From: Bacteroidales bacterium
GTDB taxonomy: Bacteria > Bacteroidota > Bacteroidia > Bacteroidales > UBA7960
Assembly: GCA_007125585.1 (NCBI GenBank)
Contig: SLCY01000038.1
Coordinates: 1 to 42,918 of the forward strand
Direction: 5' to 3'
Length of the DNA: 42,918 nucleotides
The translations under genes were made by a program, and so were the position numbers. Under the pieces are notes generated by a model, which saw only the letters and a program-made list of their open reading frames with translations, had not been told where the DNA came from and did not search any database. This document shows, piece by piece, positions 30,087 to 41,000 of this stretch (within the stretch, counting starts at the first letter, position 1; each line of letters begins with the position of its first letter).

Positions 30087-31484
30087 TTAAAACCCCAAAG
30101 TTTTCAACATCGACTTGTAGCTCTGCTCTTTGGCAAAGAGCTTGGTGTGGTATTCCCCTTCATCGTCCCTGTCAATGATCACCAATTTAGGTGCAGGAAT
30201 GAGGCAATGTTGCAGACCACCAAACCCGCCCAGGGTTTCCTGGTAGGCACCCGTGTGAAACATGCCGACGTATTGGGTGTCGTCAGCCCTGATTTTTGGG
30301 AGGAAGACGGCATTTGCATGTGACTCGGCATTGTAGTAATCCTGGCTGTCGCAGGTCAGCCCTCCCAGGTTGACACGCTCGTACTCCTTATCCCAGTTGT
30401 TGAGCGCCAGCAAGATGAAGCGCTGCTTGCTGGCCCATATATCGGGCAGGGTGGTCATGAAGCTGCTGTCAATCATATTCCACCGCTCCCTGTCATTCTG
30501 CTGTTTCTGATCGAGTATTGAATAAAGCACCGCCCCGCTTTCGCCCACGGTAAATGCCCCGAATTCGGTAAAGATATCCGGATCGGGCACATCATTCTGC
30601 GCACAGATCATCTTTACCTGGGCAATGATCTCTTCCGTCATGTATTCAAAATCGTAATCGAAGCCAAGAGAATTCTTTACGGGAAAGCCACCGCCAATGT
30701 TCAGGCTGTCAAGCCCTGGACATATCTTTTTGAGCTCGCAGTAAATGTTGACACACTTTGAAAGCTCGTTCCAATAGTAGGCATTGTCCTTGATCCCCGT
30801 GTTGATAAAGAAATGGAGCATCTTCAGCTCAAAGCGCGGGTCATTGCGAATGTTGGCCTTGTAATAAGGGACAATGTCCTGGTATCGGATGCCCAGTCGC
30901 GAAGTATAAAACTCAAACATGGGCTCTTCTTCGGCGGCAATCCTGATCCCAAGCTTGCATTTCCTGTCTTTACGGATCAACTGGTCATAGATCCTGATCT
31001 CGTTCTTATTGTCCAGCACAGGGATGGTATTCTCAAACCCATGATTGATCAGGTCACTGATCTTTTCAGTATACAGGGGCCTTTTGAACCCGTTGCAAAC
31101 GATATATCTGGACTTGTCGACCAGACCCAGGTTCAACAATTCTTCAATGATATAAATATCAAAAGCCGAAGAGGTCTCTATATGAATGTCATTTTTGAGG
31201 GCCTCCTCGAGCACAAAGATGAAATGTGAACTTTTTGTACAGTAGGAATAATGATATTCCCCGTTATAATCCACCCTCGCCATGGCCACATTGAACATCC
31301 TTTTTGCTTTCTGTATCTGCTGGCTGATCTTCGGGAGGTAACTGATCTTTAGCGGTGTGCCATATTGTTTTACCAGGTCCATCATGCATATGTCATGGAA
31401 ATACAGCTCATTATCAATTACTTTGAACTCTTCCTGCGGAAAGTCAAAGGTTTGTTCGATCAGGTCGATGTATTTATTTTTCAT
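30087..31484 (-). CDS. PLP-dependent arginine decarboxylase (fold III, biosynthetic type common in Bacteroidota)
   Basis: YHYSYCTKSSHFIFVLEEALKNDIHIETSSAFDI; LDSLNIGGGFPVKNSLGFDYDF; FTEFGAFTVGESGAVLYSIL. Confidence 0.85.
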   Translation of the reverse strand: MKNKYIDLIEQTFDFPQEEFKVIDNELYFHDICMMDLVKQYGTPLKISYLPKISQQIQKAKRMFNVAMARVDYNGEYHYSYCTKSSHFIFVLEEALKNDIHIETSSAFDIYIIEELLNLGLVDKSRYIVCNGFKRPLYTEKISDLINHGFENTIPVLDNKNEIRIYDQLIRKDRKCKLGIRIAAEEEPMFEFYTSRLGIRYQDIVPYYKANIRNDPRFELKMLHFFINTGIKDNAYYWNELSKCVNIYCELKKICPGLDSLNIGGGFPVKNSLGFDYDFEYMTEEIIAQVKMICAQNDVPDPDIFTEFGAFTVGESGAVLYSILDQKQQNDRERWNMIDSSFMTTLPDIWASKQRFILLALNNWDKEYERVNLGGLTCDSQDYYNAESHANAVFLPKIRADDTQYVGMFHTGAYQETLGGFGGLQHCLIPAPKLVIIDRDDEGEYHTKLFAKEQSYKSMLKTLGF

Positions 31485-31591
31485 TGCAAAGGCAGTGGGT
31501 TAAAATGAAAAAACATACTAAAGTAACTTACACGGATTAAACCATTAAGATGAATCCAAATGAACTACTTTGTCGTTTCTAGTTAGAAAAA

Positions 31592-31634
31592 CAAAGATAC
31601 ATGACAATTTTCAATTGACGCACAGACACATGAA
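31592..31634. repeat. Interspersed repeat module alpha, copy D (diverged)
   Basis: CAAAGATACATGACAATTTTCAATTGACGCACAGACACATGAAAA; followed directly by module beta, as at 21005-21093. Confidence 0.7.
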
Positions 31635-31639
31635 AAACG

Positions 31640-31675
31640 TCTCAAGGTCTTTCACCCGACCGTTGCTTGTTTATT
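31640..31675. repeat. Interspersed repeat module beta, copy 2
   Basis: tctcaaggtctttcacccgaccgttgcttgtttatt; compare 21058-21093. Confidence 0.85.
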
Positions 31676-31712
31676 GATCTGGTTTTTTCCATTGTATTTT
31701 TTTTTGACGTAT

Positions 31713-31798
31713 CATCAGTCATTGTGGCCTGCTTGCAGATGGCCTCCCCCTGCTGAAGTGGCCTTGATTTTTTAACGCAGATCCATCAAATGCGGGTT
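31713..31798. repeat. Interspersed repeat module epsilon, copy 2
   Basis: CTGCTTGCAGATGGCCTCCCCCTGCTGAAGTGGCCTTG...CGCAGATCCATCAAATGCGGGTTT; compare 7650-7732. A partial third piece (tttacaggaaaatcaatcaaatgtggatttg) lies at about 31842-31872. Confidence 0.85.
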
Positions 31799-31982
31799 TA
31801 TTCGCCGCTCAGGCATATTCAATGATGGGTTTGCGGATGCTTTACAGGAAAATCAATCAAATGTGGATTTGTCTTCTTCACAGGCCCGGTCAGATACAAC
31901 ATTTTTCATTGCAGGTGCGCCGCGGCCGGGTTTATGGGTAAAGACACAGGTGAGGGGAAGCGGGGTTTCTCAACCACAGCAG

Positions 31983-32372
31983 TTATTTTTCCCGTTTCTT
32001 GATAAACAAACGTATTTGGAGGGAAACAGACACGATCAGTGCTGCGAGCCACCCCAGTAAGGTTATTACATCTGCCGTACGGGCTGTCAGGGATATCCCC
32101 AGCAGGCGGTTGATTATGTATGGGATATAGGCGTGGGGGAGGCTGGTTTCTCCCAGTTTACGAAGGACTTGCCAGTGCCAGTCGGTGAGGGGGCAATAAC
32201 CAATGCCATAGAACAGTCCAAGGATAAACCAGGACCCGCCGGTAAGTAAAATGCATACAAGATGTACCATGCGCAGGCGCGGGATCATCCAACCGAAAAG
32301 GATGAACAGGATGAGCAGGGAGTGAAAGACAATAAAAAACCCATCAAGTAGTTGTAGCGACCAGTATGGCAT
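31983..32372 (-). CDS. DUF2784-like small membrane protein
   Basis: About 4 TM helices; LLILFILFGWMIPRLRMVHLVC, GIGYCPLTDWHWQVLRKLG. Confidence 0.75.
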   Translation of the reverse strand: MPYWSLQLLDGFFIVFHSLLILFILFGWMIPRLRMVHLVCILLTGGSWFILGLFYGIGYCPLTDWHWQVLRKLGETSLPHAYIPYIINRLLGISLTARTADVITLLGWLAALIVSVSLQIRLFIKKREK

Positions 32373-32450
32373 CTTGGGTTATGTTTTGCATGCTGATGAT
32401 TGATGGCAAGATACAAAAAAGCGGCTGTTTGACGGGGTTTAGCCACCTTT

Positions 32451-33944
32451 TTACCGGATCACCCGCAGGCTTTTGTCAAAGCGAATATTGGCAGGGAAGC
32501 CCTTGTGGGGTGAGAGTGAAAGCCAGACGAACATGGCCCGGCCCACGATATGGTCTTCCGGAACGAAGCCCCATGATCTTGAATCGGCAGAGTTGTGGCG
32601 GTTGTCTCCCACCATCCAGTAATAATCCATCTCAAAAGTATATGAATGGCTTTCTTGTCCGTTGATATAGATCCTGTCACCTTCTATCAGCAGGTCATGA
32701 CCTTCGTATACTGAGATGATGCGTTCATACAGGACGATGTTGTCGGTGTTGATCCCTATTGTGGCACCTTTTTGCGGGATATACAAAGGCCCGAAATTGT
32801 CTTCATTCCAGGGGTAGGACGGGTCGTGTGGGAAAATATGCCGATCGCCCCGTCCTTTGGCGCGAATAGTTTTTTCCACTCTTGTCACATAATCGAGCCT
32901 TTGGAGCTCGTTGGCAGCAGTCTCTGTCATTGCCAGTATGTAGCTGTTCTGGGTCAGCTGTCGCCATTCGGTGATATTTAACCTGTTGATGAGCCGGCTG
33001 GATATTGCCCTGTCTTCAGTGGTAACGTGGTAATTGTGCTGAACATCCCCCGGTTCATCAAGGACCTGGTCATTGATATAAATTGTTCCGTTGCGCATCT
33101 CGAAAGTGTCTCCCGGGATGGCCACACATCGTTTGATGTAGTTTTCCCGCTTATCCACCGGGCGGCTGATCACATCATAATGTTGCCATACCGCTTCGCG
33201 CCCCATCTCTCTCACCAGGCTATAGTAACTTTGATTTTGCAGTTGCAGGGCCACGGTATCCCCTTCAGGATAATGGAAAACAACCACATGGTTGTTGGCG
33301 ATGTCGCGCAAAGCGGGAAAACGGTAATGTGGCAGCCGGATCCACTTTAGGTAAGACCTGGTATAGTCTGTCAATGGAAGGGTATGGTGCGTAAAAGGGA
33401 AAGCGATGGGGGTCTTGGGAACCTTCGGTCCGTAACTGAGCTTGCTGACGAACAGATAGTCACCCACCAGCAATGACTTCTCCATGGAGGAGGTGGGGAT
33501 GGTATAGGCTTCCAGCATAAAGGTGCGGATGATTGTGGCTGCGATCACAGCAAAGATGATGGCATCAGCCCATTCACGTACCGCCGTTTTTTTCACCGCC
33601 GGGATTTTCGAGGGGTGCGTGTATGTTTCCTTATTTGAAAAGCCGAGCCATGGTAAATATACAAAGGGAAACAGCACGCCAAGAGCCTGTTCTCCAAGGC
33701 CGTCCTTGCGGAAACACTTAAGGGTCTCCACCACCATCAGCAATACAGTAAATACATTGATAAACGGGGTGAGGATAAAGAGATACCACCACAAGGGTTT
33801 ATCAATGACCTTCAGCCATATGTAAACATTATAGAAAGGAATAACAGCCTCCCAACCTTTGTAGCCTGCCTTGATGAATATTTTCCATAATCCGGCCACG
33901 GATGACAGGAAGAACAATATGGTCAGCAGCATGTATACGCTCAT
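32451..33944 (-). CDS. lepB: Signal peptidase I with N-terminal multi-TM extension
   Basis: S26 motifs: AYTIPTSSMEKSLLVGDYLFVSKLSYG (Ser), RENYIKRCVAIPGDTFEMRNGTIYINDQ (Lys), YYWMVGDNRHNSADSRSWGFVPEDHIVGRAMFVWLS. Extra TM/DUF5684-like N-terminus. Confidence 0.94.
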   Translation of the reverse strand: MSVYMLLTILFFLSSVAGLWKIFIKAGYKGWEAVIPFYNVYIWLKVIDKPLWWYLFILTPFINVFTVLLMVVETLKCFRKDGLGEQALGVLFPFVYLPWLGFSNKETYTHPSKIPAVKKTAVREWADAIIFAVIAATIIRTFMLEAYTIPTSSMEKSLLVGDYLFVSKLSYGPKVPKTPIAFPFTHHTLPLTDYTRSYLKWIRLPHYRFPALRDIANNHVVVFHYPEGDTVALQLQNQSYYSLVREMGREAVWQHYDVISRPVDKRENYIKRCVAIPGDTFEMRNGTIYINDQVLDEPGDVQHNYHVTTEDRAISSRLINRLNITEWRQLTQNSYILAMTETAANELQRLDYVTRVEKTIRAKGRGDRHIFPHDPSYPWNEDNFGPLYIPQKGATIGINTDNIVLYERIISVYEGHDLLIEGDRIYINGQESHSYTFEMDYYWMVGDNRHNSADSRSWGFVPEDHIVGRAMFVWLSLSPHKGFPANIRFDKSLRVIR

Positions 33945-33954
33945 GGTAATGGAT

Positions 33955-34692
33955 TTAAATATTTAACATCTCTCTCATTGTAAACACTCCCTGCTTGTTG
34001 TGTACCCATTCAGCGGCCAAAATCGCCCCTTCGGCGAATCCGCTTCTATCGTGGGCTGTATGTTTGATCTCGATGCTGTCGAGGACTGAATCGTAGGCCA
34101 CTACATGGGTGCCGGTGACATTGTCTATACGGTACGATTTGATCGGCAGCATTTCTTCGGGCAGTTGCTGGTCAGCGTTGCCCCATTTTTTTTTATCCTT
34201 CCTTGCGGCGATGATGTCGTTGGCCAGTGTGATGGCTGTGCCGCTGGGAGCATCCAGTTTTTGTGTGTGATGGCTTTCCACGATGCGTGGTGAATAACCT
34301 TTCATGTCAGCCAGCATCGTGGCCAGGCGAAGGTTCAGTTCAAAGAATAAGTTCACCCCGATGCTGAAGTTGGATGCGTGGAAGAGACAACGCTTCTTTT
34401 GCCTGCAGAGGTTGACGATGGCGGGCAATTCATTAAGCCAGCCTGTGGTCCCTGTTACAACCGGCACATCCAGGTCGAAGCACCGGCTGATGTTTGCTGG
34501 CGCTGCTGCCGGAGTGGTGAACTCAATGGCAACATCACATGCTGCCAGTTGTTCTTTACGGGATTTCCAATCGGATTCGCTGTCGATGACTGCCTTGATC
34601 TTATGTTGACGGGCCAAAGCCAGTTTCTCAATGGTTTTGCCCATCTTGCCGTACCCGATAAGGGCGATATTCAATCTTTTTTCCATCATCAT
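33955..34692 (-). CDS. dapB: 4-hydroxy-tetrahydrodipicolinate reductase
   Basis: IALIGYGKMGKTIEKLA; VVTGTTGW; ESHHTQKLDAPSGTAITLAN; HTAHDRSGFAEGAILAAEW. Confidence 0.95.
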   Translation of the reverse strand: MMMEKRLNIALIGYGKMGKTIEKLALARQHKIKAVIDSESDWKSRKEQLAACDVAIEFTTPAAAPANISRCFDLDVPVVTGTTGWLNELPAIVNLCRQKKRCLFHASNFSIGVNLFFELNLRLATMLADMKGYSPRIVESHHTQKLDAPSGTAITLANDIIAARKDKKKWGNADQQLPEEMLPIKSYRIDNVTGTHVVAYDSVLDSIEIKHTAHDRSGFAEGAILAAEWVHNKQGVFTMREMLNI

Positions 34693-35252
34693 TAGAACCG
34701 GAATCTTAAAGTGATCTGTGCGCTTTGTCTTGACAGGCTTGCATCCGCAATAGAAGGCACTGCAATGGGCTGCATGCCCAGGCTCAGGTCTTCTCCCACG
34801 TCGAAATTCATCAGATGGGCATCGACACTGGCATCCAATATGTTGAGCAGATAGAGTGCCACGGTGAGGATGTAGGTTATCTCCAGGTTGCGCCGGTAAT
34901 AGTTCATTGCCCTTTCCAGCACATCGGCGGAGTGCAATGGAAAGTCATCGACGGTATTGGGGTTGCCGTCTATTCGTGCAATCCAGGCCTCACGCCACAC
35001 CCTGTACTCACGATTGTTAAAATCAATAAAATAGGCCAGGGTCCCGAATCCTGCATAAATGATGGGCACTTTCCAGTACTTCCCGTTGTAGATCTGCCCC
35101 AGTCCGGGAAATGTGGCTGACAACATGGCGGCTTTCGATGGTGAAGGTGCTGCCATATCCGTCCTGACGGCACTCTCCGGGACCTGATTGCTGTTTACCT
35201 GCGCAACGGTTGTTCCGGAGGATATCAGGGTAATGAACAAACAGCAAATCAT
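34692..35252 (-). CDS. DUF5683-like membrane protein
   Basis: SKAAMLSATFPGLGQIYNGKYWKVPIIYAGFGTLAYFIDFNNREY. The track ORF extends to 35456 and overlaps parB; the start is probably MICCLF (35252) or GTG (35333). Confidence 0.8.
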   Translation of the reverse strand: MICCLFITLISSGTTVAQVNSNQVPESAVRTDMAAPSPSKAAMLSATFPGLGQIYNGKYWKVPIIYAGFGTLAYFIDFNNREYRVWREAWIARIDGNPNTVDDFPLHSADVLERAMNYYRRNLEITYILTVALYLLNILDASVDAHLMNFDVGEDLSLGMQPIAVPSIADASLSRQSAQITLRFRF

Positions 35253-35349
35253 CAGAAAGGCGGCCCTTCTCAGGATGGCAGTTGCCGGCCCGGGGCCTGG
35301 TGGGGTTTTGCTATGTGCTTCATATATGGACACCTTGAACTGTTGTGGG

Positions 35350-36258
35350 CTATTTTTTAAGAATCCGGGCAATTCTCTCAAAGTCTTCTTTTGAATGAAA
35401 GCTGATGGTGATGGTTCCCTTTCCGCCAGTGCTGTTTTTGAGCTTGACGGGTGCATCCAATATTTGTTCCAGTTTAAGCTGGAACGCTTGCTGGGCCGTA
35501 TTCAGATTTTTGCTTGCAGGTTTGTCTTTTTCTGGATGTTTTTTTTGTTTTTCCTGGCTGGTAATGTTTTTGATGACCTCTTCCACTTCCCTGACTGACA
35601 GCGATTGTGCCAGGGTATCCTGGTAAATGTCAAGCAGTGTTGGTATGTCATCAACCGCCAGCATGGCCTTGGCATGCCCCATGGAGATCAGTTCCCGGCG
35701 AAGCCCGATCTGTATCTCACCGGGCAAATTAAGCAGGCGCAGGTAATTTGCAATGGATGACCGGTTTTTTCCGAGCCTTTCACTGAGCATCTCCTGGGTA
35801 AGTTTATAGTCCTCTATAAGCTGTTTATACCCCAGGGCGATCTCAATGGGGTTCAGGTTCTCCCTTTGTATGTTTTCCACGATGGCCATTTCCAATAAGG
35901 AATGGTCGTCGGCGGTAACGATATATGCCGGGATATCATGAAGACCCGCCATCCTGGCGGCTATAAGCCTTCGTTCACCAGAGATCAGTTGCAGTTTGTT
36001 CTCTTCCAGCTTCCGCAAGGTGACAGGCTGTATGACCCCTTGTTCTTTGATGGATGCCGCAAGATCCTTCAGGGCTTCATCGTCAAAATCGGTCCTGGGT
36101 TGATAAGGGTTTACCTCAATGATGTCGATGGGAACTTTCCCGATGGTGCCTACAGGCAACAGGTCTTTTTCAACATCGTAGGTGGGTTGTGCTTCATAGC
36201 CTGAATTATCAAGCAGTGCGCCCAGTCCTCTGCCCAATGCACGTTTTTTGGCATTCAT
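35350..36258 (-). CDS. parB: Chromosome-partitioning protein ParB
   Basis: RALGRGLGALL; NPYQPRTDFDDEALKDLAASIKEQGVIQPVTLR; ISGERRLIAARMAG; VENIQRENLNPIEIALGYKQLIEDYKLTQEMLSERLGKNRSSIANYLRLLNLP. Confidence 0.96.
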   Translation of the reverse strand: MNAKKRALGRGLGALLDNSGYEAQPTYDVEKDLLPVGTIGKVPIDIIEVNPYQPRTDFDDEALKDLAASIKEQGVIQPVTLRKLEENKLQLISGERRLIAARMAGLHDIPAYIVTADDHSLLEMAIVENIQRENLNPIEIALGYKQLIEDYKLTQEMLSERLGKNRSSIANYLRLLNLPGEIQIGLRRELISMGHAKAMLAVDDIPTLLDIYQDTLAQSLSVREVEEVIKNITSQEKQKKHPEKDKPASKNLNTAQQAFQLKLEQILDAPVKLKNSTGGKGTITISFHSKEDFERIARILKK

Positions 36259-37058
36259 ACCTTGATTTTTTTGTCTTCTTCTTTGATTTTTGTCATGCCG
36301 CTTTTTTGCAATATTTCACGGGCCAGGTTCAGGTGGTTCAATGACCCCCTGCTCTGTGCATCATGCATGATGATGGTCTCGCCGAAGCTGGGCGCTTCTC
36401 CCAGCTTGATGTTACGGTATATGATGGTGTCAAAAACCAGATCCCGGAAATGCATCCTCACTTCTTCCACCACCTGGTTGGCAAGCCTTAACCTGGAATC
36501 GTACATGGTCAGCAGGATGCCTTCGATCTCCAGGTCGGTATTCAGGCGTGTCTGCACGATCTTGATGGTATTCAGCAGCTTGCCCAGGCCTTCAAGGGCA
36601 AAATACTCGCACTGGACGGGAACGATCACACTGTCGGCTGCAGTGAGTGCGTTCACCGTGACCAACCCCAGGGATGGCGAACAGTCAACGAGCACGAAAT
36701 CATAGTCCTGCCTGATCTTGTCAATCACCTTACGCATCATCTTCTCCCTGTTGGGCAAATTGATCATTTCAATCTCGGCCCCCACAAGATCGATGTGGGC
36801 AGGGATGAGGTGAAGGTTGGGGGTATTGGTTTCAATGACAATATCCTGAGGTGCCACATCATCGATGATACACTCATAAATACTGGTTTTAACGTGTTTG
36901 GGGTCCACACCCACACCGGAGGTGGCATTGGACTGTGGGTCAGCATCTATCAGCAGAGTTTTGTATTCCAACACAGCCAGGCTGGCAGATAAATTGATGG
37001 CGGTGGTGGTCTTTCCGACACCCCCTTTTTGATTCGCTATGGCAATGACTTTACTCAT
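36255..37058 (-). CDS. parA: Chromosome-partitioning ATPase ParA/Soj
   Basis: VIAIANQKGGVGKTTTAINLSASLAVLEYKTLLIDADPQSNATSGVG; VLVDCSPSLGLVTVNAL. Confidence 0.97.
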   Translation of the reverse strand: MSKVIAIANQKGGVGKTTTAINLSASLAVLEYKTLLIDADPQSNATSGVGVDPKHVKTSIYECIIDDVAPQDIVIETNTPNLHLIPAHIDLVGAEIEMINLPNREKMMRKVIDKIRQDYDFVLVDCSPSLGLVTVNALTAADSVIVPVQCEYFALEGLGKLLNTIKIVQTRLNTDLEIEGILLTMYDSRLRLANQVVEEVRMHFRDLVFDTIIYRNIKLGEAPSFGETIIMHDAQSRGSLNHLNLAREILQKSGMTKIKEEDKKIKV

Positions 37059-37144
37059 AATATAATAAACGGTAGGTTTGATAAATTCGTGTAATGAAGC
37101 ATAGACGACGGCTGGTTTTGTGCCAACATCGTCAATACGACCTG

Positions 37145-37152
37145 CAAATTTA
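37145..37152 (-). promoter_or_regulatory. Putative -7 box TAAATTTG for the parA-parB gene block
   Basis: The + strand CAAATTTA is the reverse complement of TAAATTTG, an exact TAnnTTTG match about 87 bp upstream of parA. Confidence 0.4.
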
Positions 37153-37225
37153 CATCTTTTGCTTGCTTTTTCGGTGTATTATTGAAGAAAAAAACCGATA
37201 TCGCCTATAGCCTTGGGCAGGCAGG

Positions 37226-38029
37226 TCATTGCATGTTTTCTTTTGTCCAGTCAATCTCTGAGCCAAACAGGCTATGGGGGATGAGATAGATCAGCAGGAG
37301 TATGATGGAGGCCACCAGCACCCAGGTCCGGTGGTGTGGGTTCTGCCTTGATTTGACGAAGGCGATCACCCAAAAGATCAATGCGAAGGCGGTCTTATTA
37401 TCTGTAAGATCGGTGCCAAAGGGCCAGCCTGTCCAGTAATCGCCGAAGGCATATTTCTGTACAACAGGCCCGAATATCAGTCCGCCCGTGATGAAGGTGA
37501 CAATGGTCCACAATGTCAGGCGATATGTCTTTTGTTTGTAGAGCGCGGCAAGGCCGGCCCTGGTGCTGAACAACATGGCCGCGAACATAAGTATTACATG
37601 GGGCAACAGTGCCCAGGCCGGCACGTCGTCGCGAAAACGGATGATGATGGGTTCTTCCGGCAATTTGACCTGTTCATCTCCTTTTTCAAGGAATAACTGG
37701 TACATCACCTTCCCGGCAGCCGGCTGCTGAGGGATATAAGCCACAAGGTGTTCGTCTTCACGTACAAGGAGTTTGATTTGCCATTCATCATTGCTTGGAT
37801 GGCGCTTGTAACGGAAAAAGCCGGTGACCTCCCTGTCTTCAACTTTCAATTTTGCCGGTGCATCGGCAGGCCTTGGAAAGGACCTGATGAGACGGTACCG
37901 GATCTCTTCACCTGCAATCTCGGTACTCCCCCGATAGGGGTGCGTTGGCCCTGTCATTCGCTGATAGATGGCGCTGGACAAGGTAATCACTATGGCAATG
38001 ATCCAGAAGAGGATATTTTTTCTGTTCAT
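37226..38029 (-). CDS. Membrane protein of unknown function (extracytoplasmic beta-rich segment plus C-terminal TM helices)
   Basis: N-terminal TM, then EIRYRLIRSFPRPADAPAKLKVEDREVTGFFRYKRHPSNDEWQIKLL, then about 4 TM helices. Confidence 0.6.
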   Translation of the reverse strand: MNRKNILFWIIAIVITLSSAIYQRMTGPTHPYRGSTEIAGEEIRYRLIRSFPRPADAPAKLKVEDREVTGFFRYKRHPSNDEWQIKLLVREDEHLVAYIPQQPAAGKVMYQLFLEKGDEQVKLPEEPIIIRFRDDVPAWALLPHVILMFAAMLFSTRAGLAALYKQKTYRLTLWTIVTFITGGLIFGPVVQKYAFGDYWTGWPFGTDLTDNKTAFALIFWVIAFVKSRQNPHHRTWVLVASIILLLIYLIPHSLFGSEIDWTKENMQ

Positions 38030-38033
38030 ATCT

Positions 38034-41000
38034 TCATTGATTTAGCATCGTGGATGTGGTAAAATGCTCGAGTGTTGTGGAATAGTATATGGCATCGTAA
38101 ATGGCCTGGTGGATCTCTGTGCGGATATTCATCTCTATCAGCTTATTGTTATCCTGATCGGGATAAGTGCGGTTTGACAGGAAGACATATACGAGGTTCT
38201 CTACCGGGTCGGCCCATGCAAGGGTACCGGTAAATCCGCTGTGACCAAAGCTCAGGTGTGAAGCGCTTATGGCAGAGGGGCCGTTTTCAGTCTTGTCAGG
38301 CAGAGGCTTGTCGAACCCCAGCCCACGGCGATTATCGTTGTCCGGGAACTGCAACCTTGTAAACTCGTTGATGGTGTTTTGATCGAAAAACTGCTGGCCG
38401 CCATAACGGCCCTCATTCAGAAAAACATGCATCAGCACGGCCAGATCGGCGGCATTCGAGAAAAGGCCTGCATGTCCGCTGACGCCTCCCAGCATTGCCG
38501 CCGTCTGATCATGTACATGTCCGTGCACCACCTGTCGTCGCCATAATGTATCGTTCATGGCGGGGATGATTCGTCCCGGGTCGAACCGGTCAGCAGGCGT
38601 GAACCCCGTCGTGGATAAGCCCATGGGCCGGTAAAGGAAGTTATCAGCAAAAAGGTCAATGCGCTGGCCTGCGACCTCTTCTATGATCTCTGCCAGCAGG
38701 ATAAACCCCAGGTCGCTATACACGTATTCGTTGTTTTCAAGTAAATCAGACGCTGTGATCCGGTCAAAGATGGTGTCGCGGTAATGCTTGCCCAGAAAGA
38801 GATCTTTGGCCACCCTGACGGGGAACTCCTTTGTGGGTATGCTGTTATAAATGCCATCCAGGTACTCCCCATTTTCCATGGTTTCCAGATAAAAGGGGAT
38901 CCAGGGAGCGAGCCTTCCCTGGTGAGCCATCAATTCTCTGAGGGTGATCGCTTCCTTGTTTGTCCCTTCCAGCCAGGGCAGGTATGCTGACAGCGATTGG
39001 TCCATCTCCAGCAGGCCTTTATCGTACAGACGCATTATGGAGGCTGTGGTGGCTGCGATCTTGGTGATCGATGCCAGGTCGTAAATATCGGCAGCCGTTA
39101 CACGATAAAGGCTGTCGCAGGTATGGTGACCGAAGGCTTTGTTGTATATCATGATGCCATCTTTGATGATCGCGATCTGGCATCCCGGATAGGCGTTCTT
39201 TCGTATCCCCTGTTCTGCAATGCTGTCAATGGCTGCCAGTAACCCTGAACGGATCCCCGCTTCTTCGGCCATGCCGAATCGTATCCTGGCTGGCTCCGGG
39301 GTGACAATGCCATGGCCTGCCGGAAAATGTTTGCCGGCAGTGACAGGCAGCCTACCCCTGGTCTGAAGGCCCCCAAATATTGCTTGTGCAGCCGCTTCTT
39401 CATAGACCCGCCCCTCCTGGTAAGTGACCAGCACCGCCTCTGCATCCAGAATCCCATCACCAAAAAAATTAAGGCTGTAGGGATTGGCGAACAAACTAAG
39501 GATGACATCCTGGTCTTTTGCTATGGTATTGATAAGCCCAATCGTTTTGCCATTGATCCCGTAGTCTTTTGTTACATCAAAGTTGTTGTCATGAATGGAT
39601 ATGATCACCAGGTCGTAGGCTTTCAGCTTTCGTTTGATCTGGGTGGCGCGTTCAGGGGTATGATATTTGTCGATCCCATAGGTGGATACCGGTGAGTAAT
39701 TGCCAAGCATTTTATGGAATGTGTTTCCCGGATATTCACCGATGGAAAGAGCGGCAATACGGCGATGCGACAAACCGGTCAGGGGCACCAGGTTTTTTTC
39801 GTTCGACACCAGTGTTAATGAAGACGCCACCATGGCTTTGTTAAGAATTTTGGCACCGGTGCTGTTCAGCTCTTCCGTAAGGTTTTCCAACGGGGTGTAA
39901 CGGAAGTTGAAGAGTCCTGCCTTTTCCTTGTAATACAATATTTTCCTGCATTTGTTGTTGACCAGTTCTTCGGATATCGTTCCGTCAATTATTGCCTCTT
40001 TGATGGCATTGATGGCGGCAGGCACGTCTTCCGGAAGCAGCAGGATGTCATTGCCGGCCATCAGGGCGCGCAGTTCCAGCTCCCCGGAATCAAAAAAATC
40101 ACTTACGCCGCGCATGTCGAGTGCATCGGTGATCACGAGTCCCTGAAAACCCATCTCGATCTGCAGCAGCTTGGTCACTATGTTGTACGACAGGGTAGAT
40201 GCAAGCGCCGGCTCCGGCTCCAGCGAGGGCATCTCCAGATGGGCAACCATGACAGTGTGCAGGCCCTGGTCTATCAATTGCCGGAAAGGGTATAAGTGCA
40301 CGGAATCCAATTCCTCGAAAGATTGACTGAGCAGTGGCAGGGTATGGTGGGAGTCGGCATCGGTGTCACCGTGGCCGGGAAAGTGCTTTGCGCAGGCAAA
40401 AATGCCGGCGTCTTGCAGTCCATGCATATAGGCCAGCCCCTTGGCGGAAACGGCATATTGGTTTTCTCCAAAAGCCCTTTTATTGATCACAGGGTTGTCG
40501 GGGTTGTTGTTCACGTCCACCACAGGGGCAAAGTTGATGTGTACGCCCAGGCGTTTTAGCTGCCTGCCGACCTCCATCCCCATCTGATAGATCAGCTGGT
40601 CATCTTCAATGGCCCCCAATGCCATCTGCCGTGGAAAAGGCACAAGGCTGTCAAGGCGCATCGCCGGCCCCCATTCAGCATCCATGGCAACCAGCAAAGG
40701 GGTCTTCGCCTGACTCTGCATGCGATTGGTAAGCAGCACTTGCTGCCAGGGGCTGCCACTGAAAAAAGCGGCACCACCAATATTGTAATCTTTTACTTTG
40801 TGCACGATGCTGTCGTAGTAATGATCATCGCGGCCGGTATGGACACGTACCATCAATAGCTGGGCAATGCGCTCTTCCATACTGAGCGATGCAAATACCG
40901 AATCAACCCAGGGTGAGGAGTAATGGGGGTTCCCCTGGTGTAAGTTCCCGTCGCCGCCGGAAGGGTGCACACCGGAGGGAGAGATCAAAAAAAACAGAAA

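Noticed and set aside
31863-32060. 65-aa ORF between the arginine decarboxylase and DUF2784 genes
   Set aside because: Overlaps repeat remnants and the 3' end of the DUF2784-like gene; no recognisable protein features.
37059-37225. Search for a parS site (TGTTTCACGTGAAACA-like) next to parAB
   Set aside because: No matching palindrome seen by eye here or elsewhere in the window; a manual scan could miss diverged sites.
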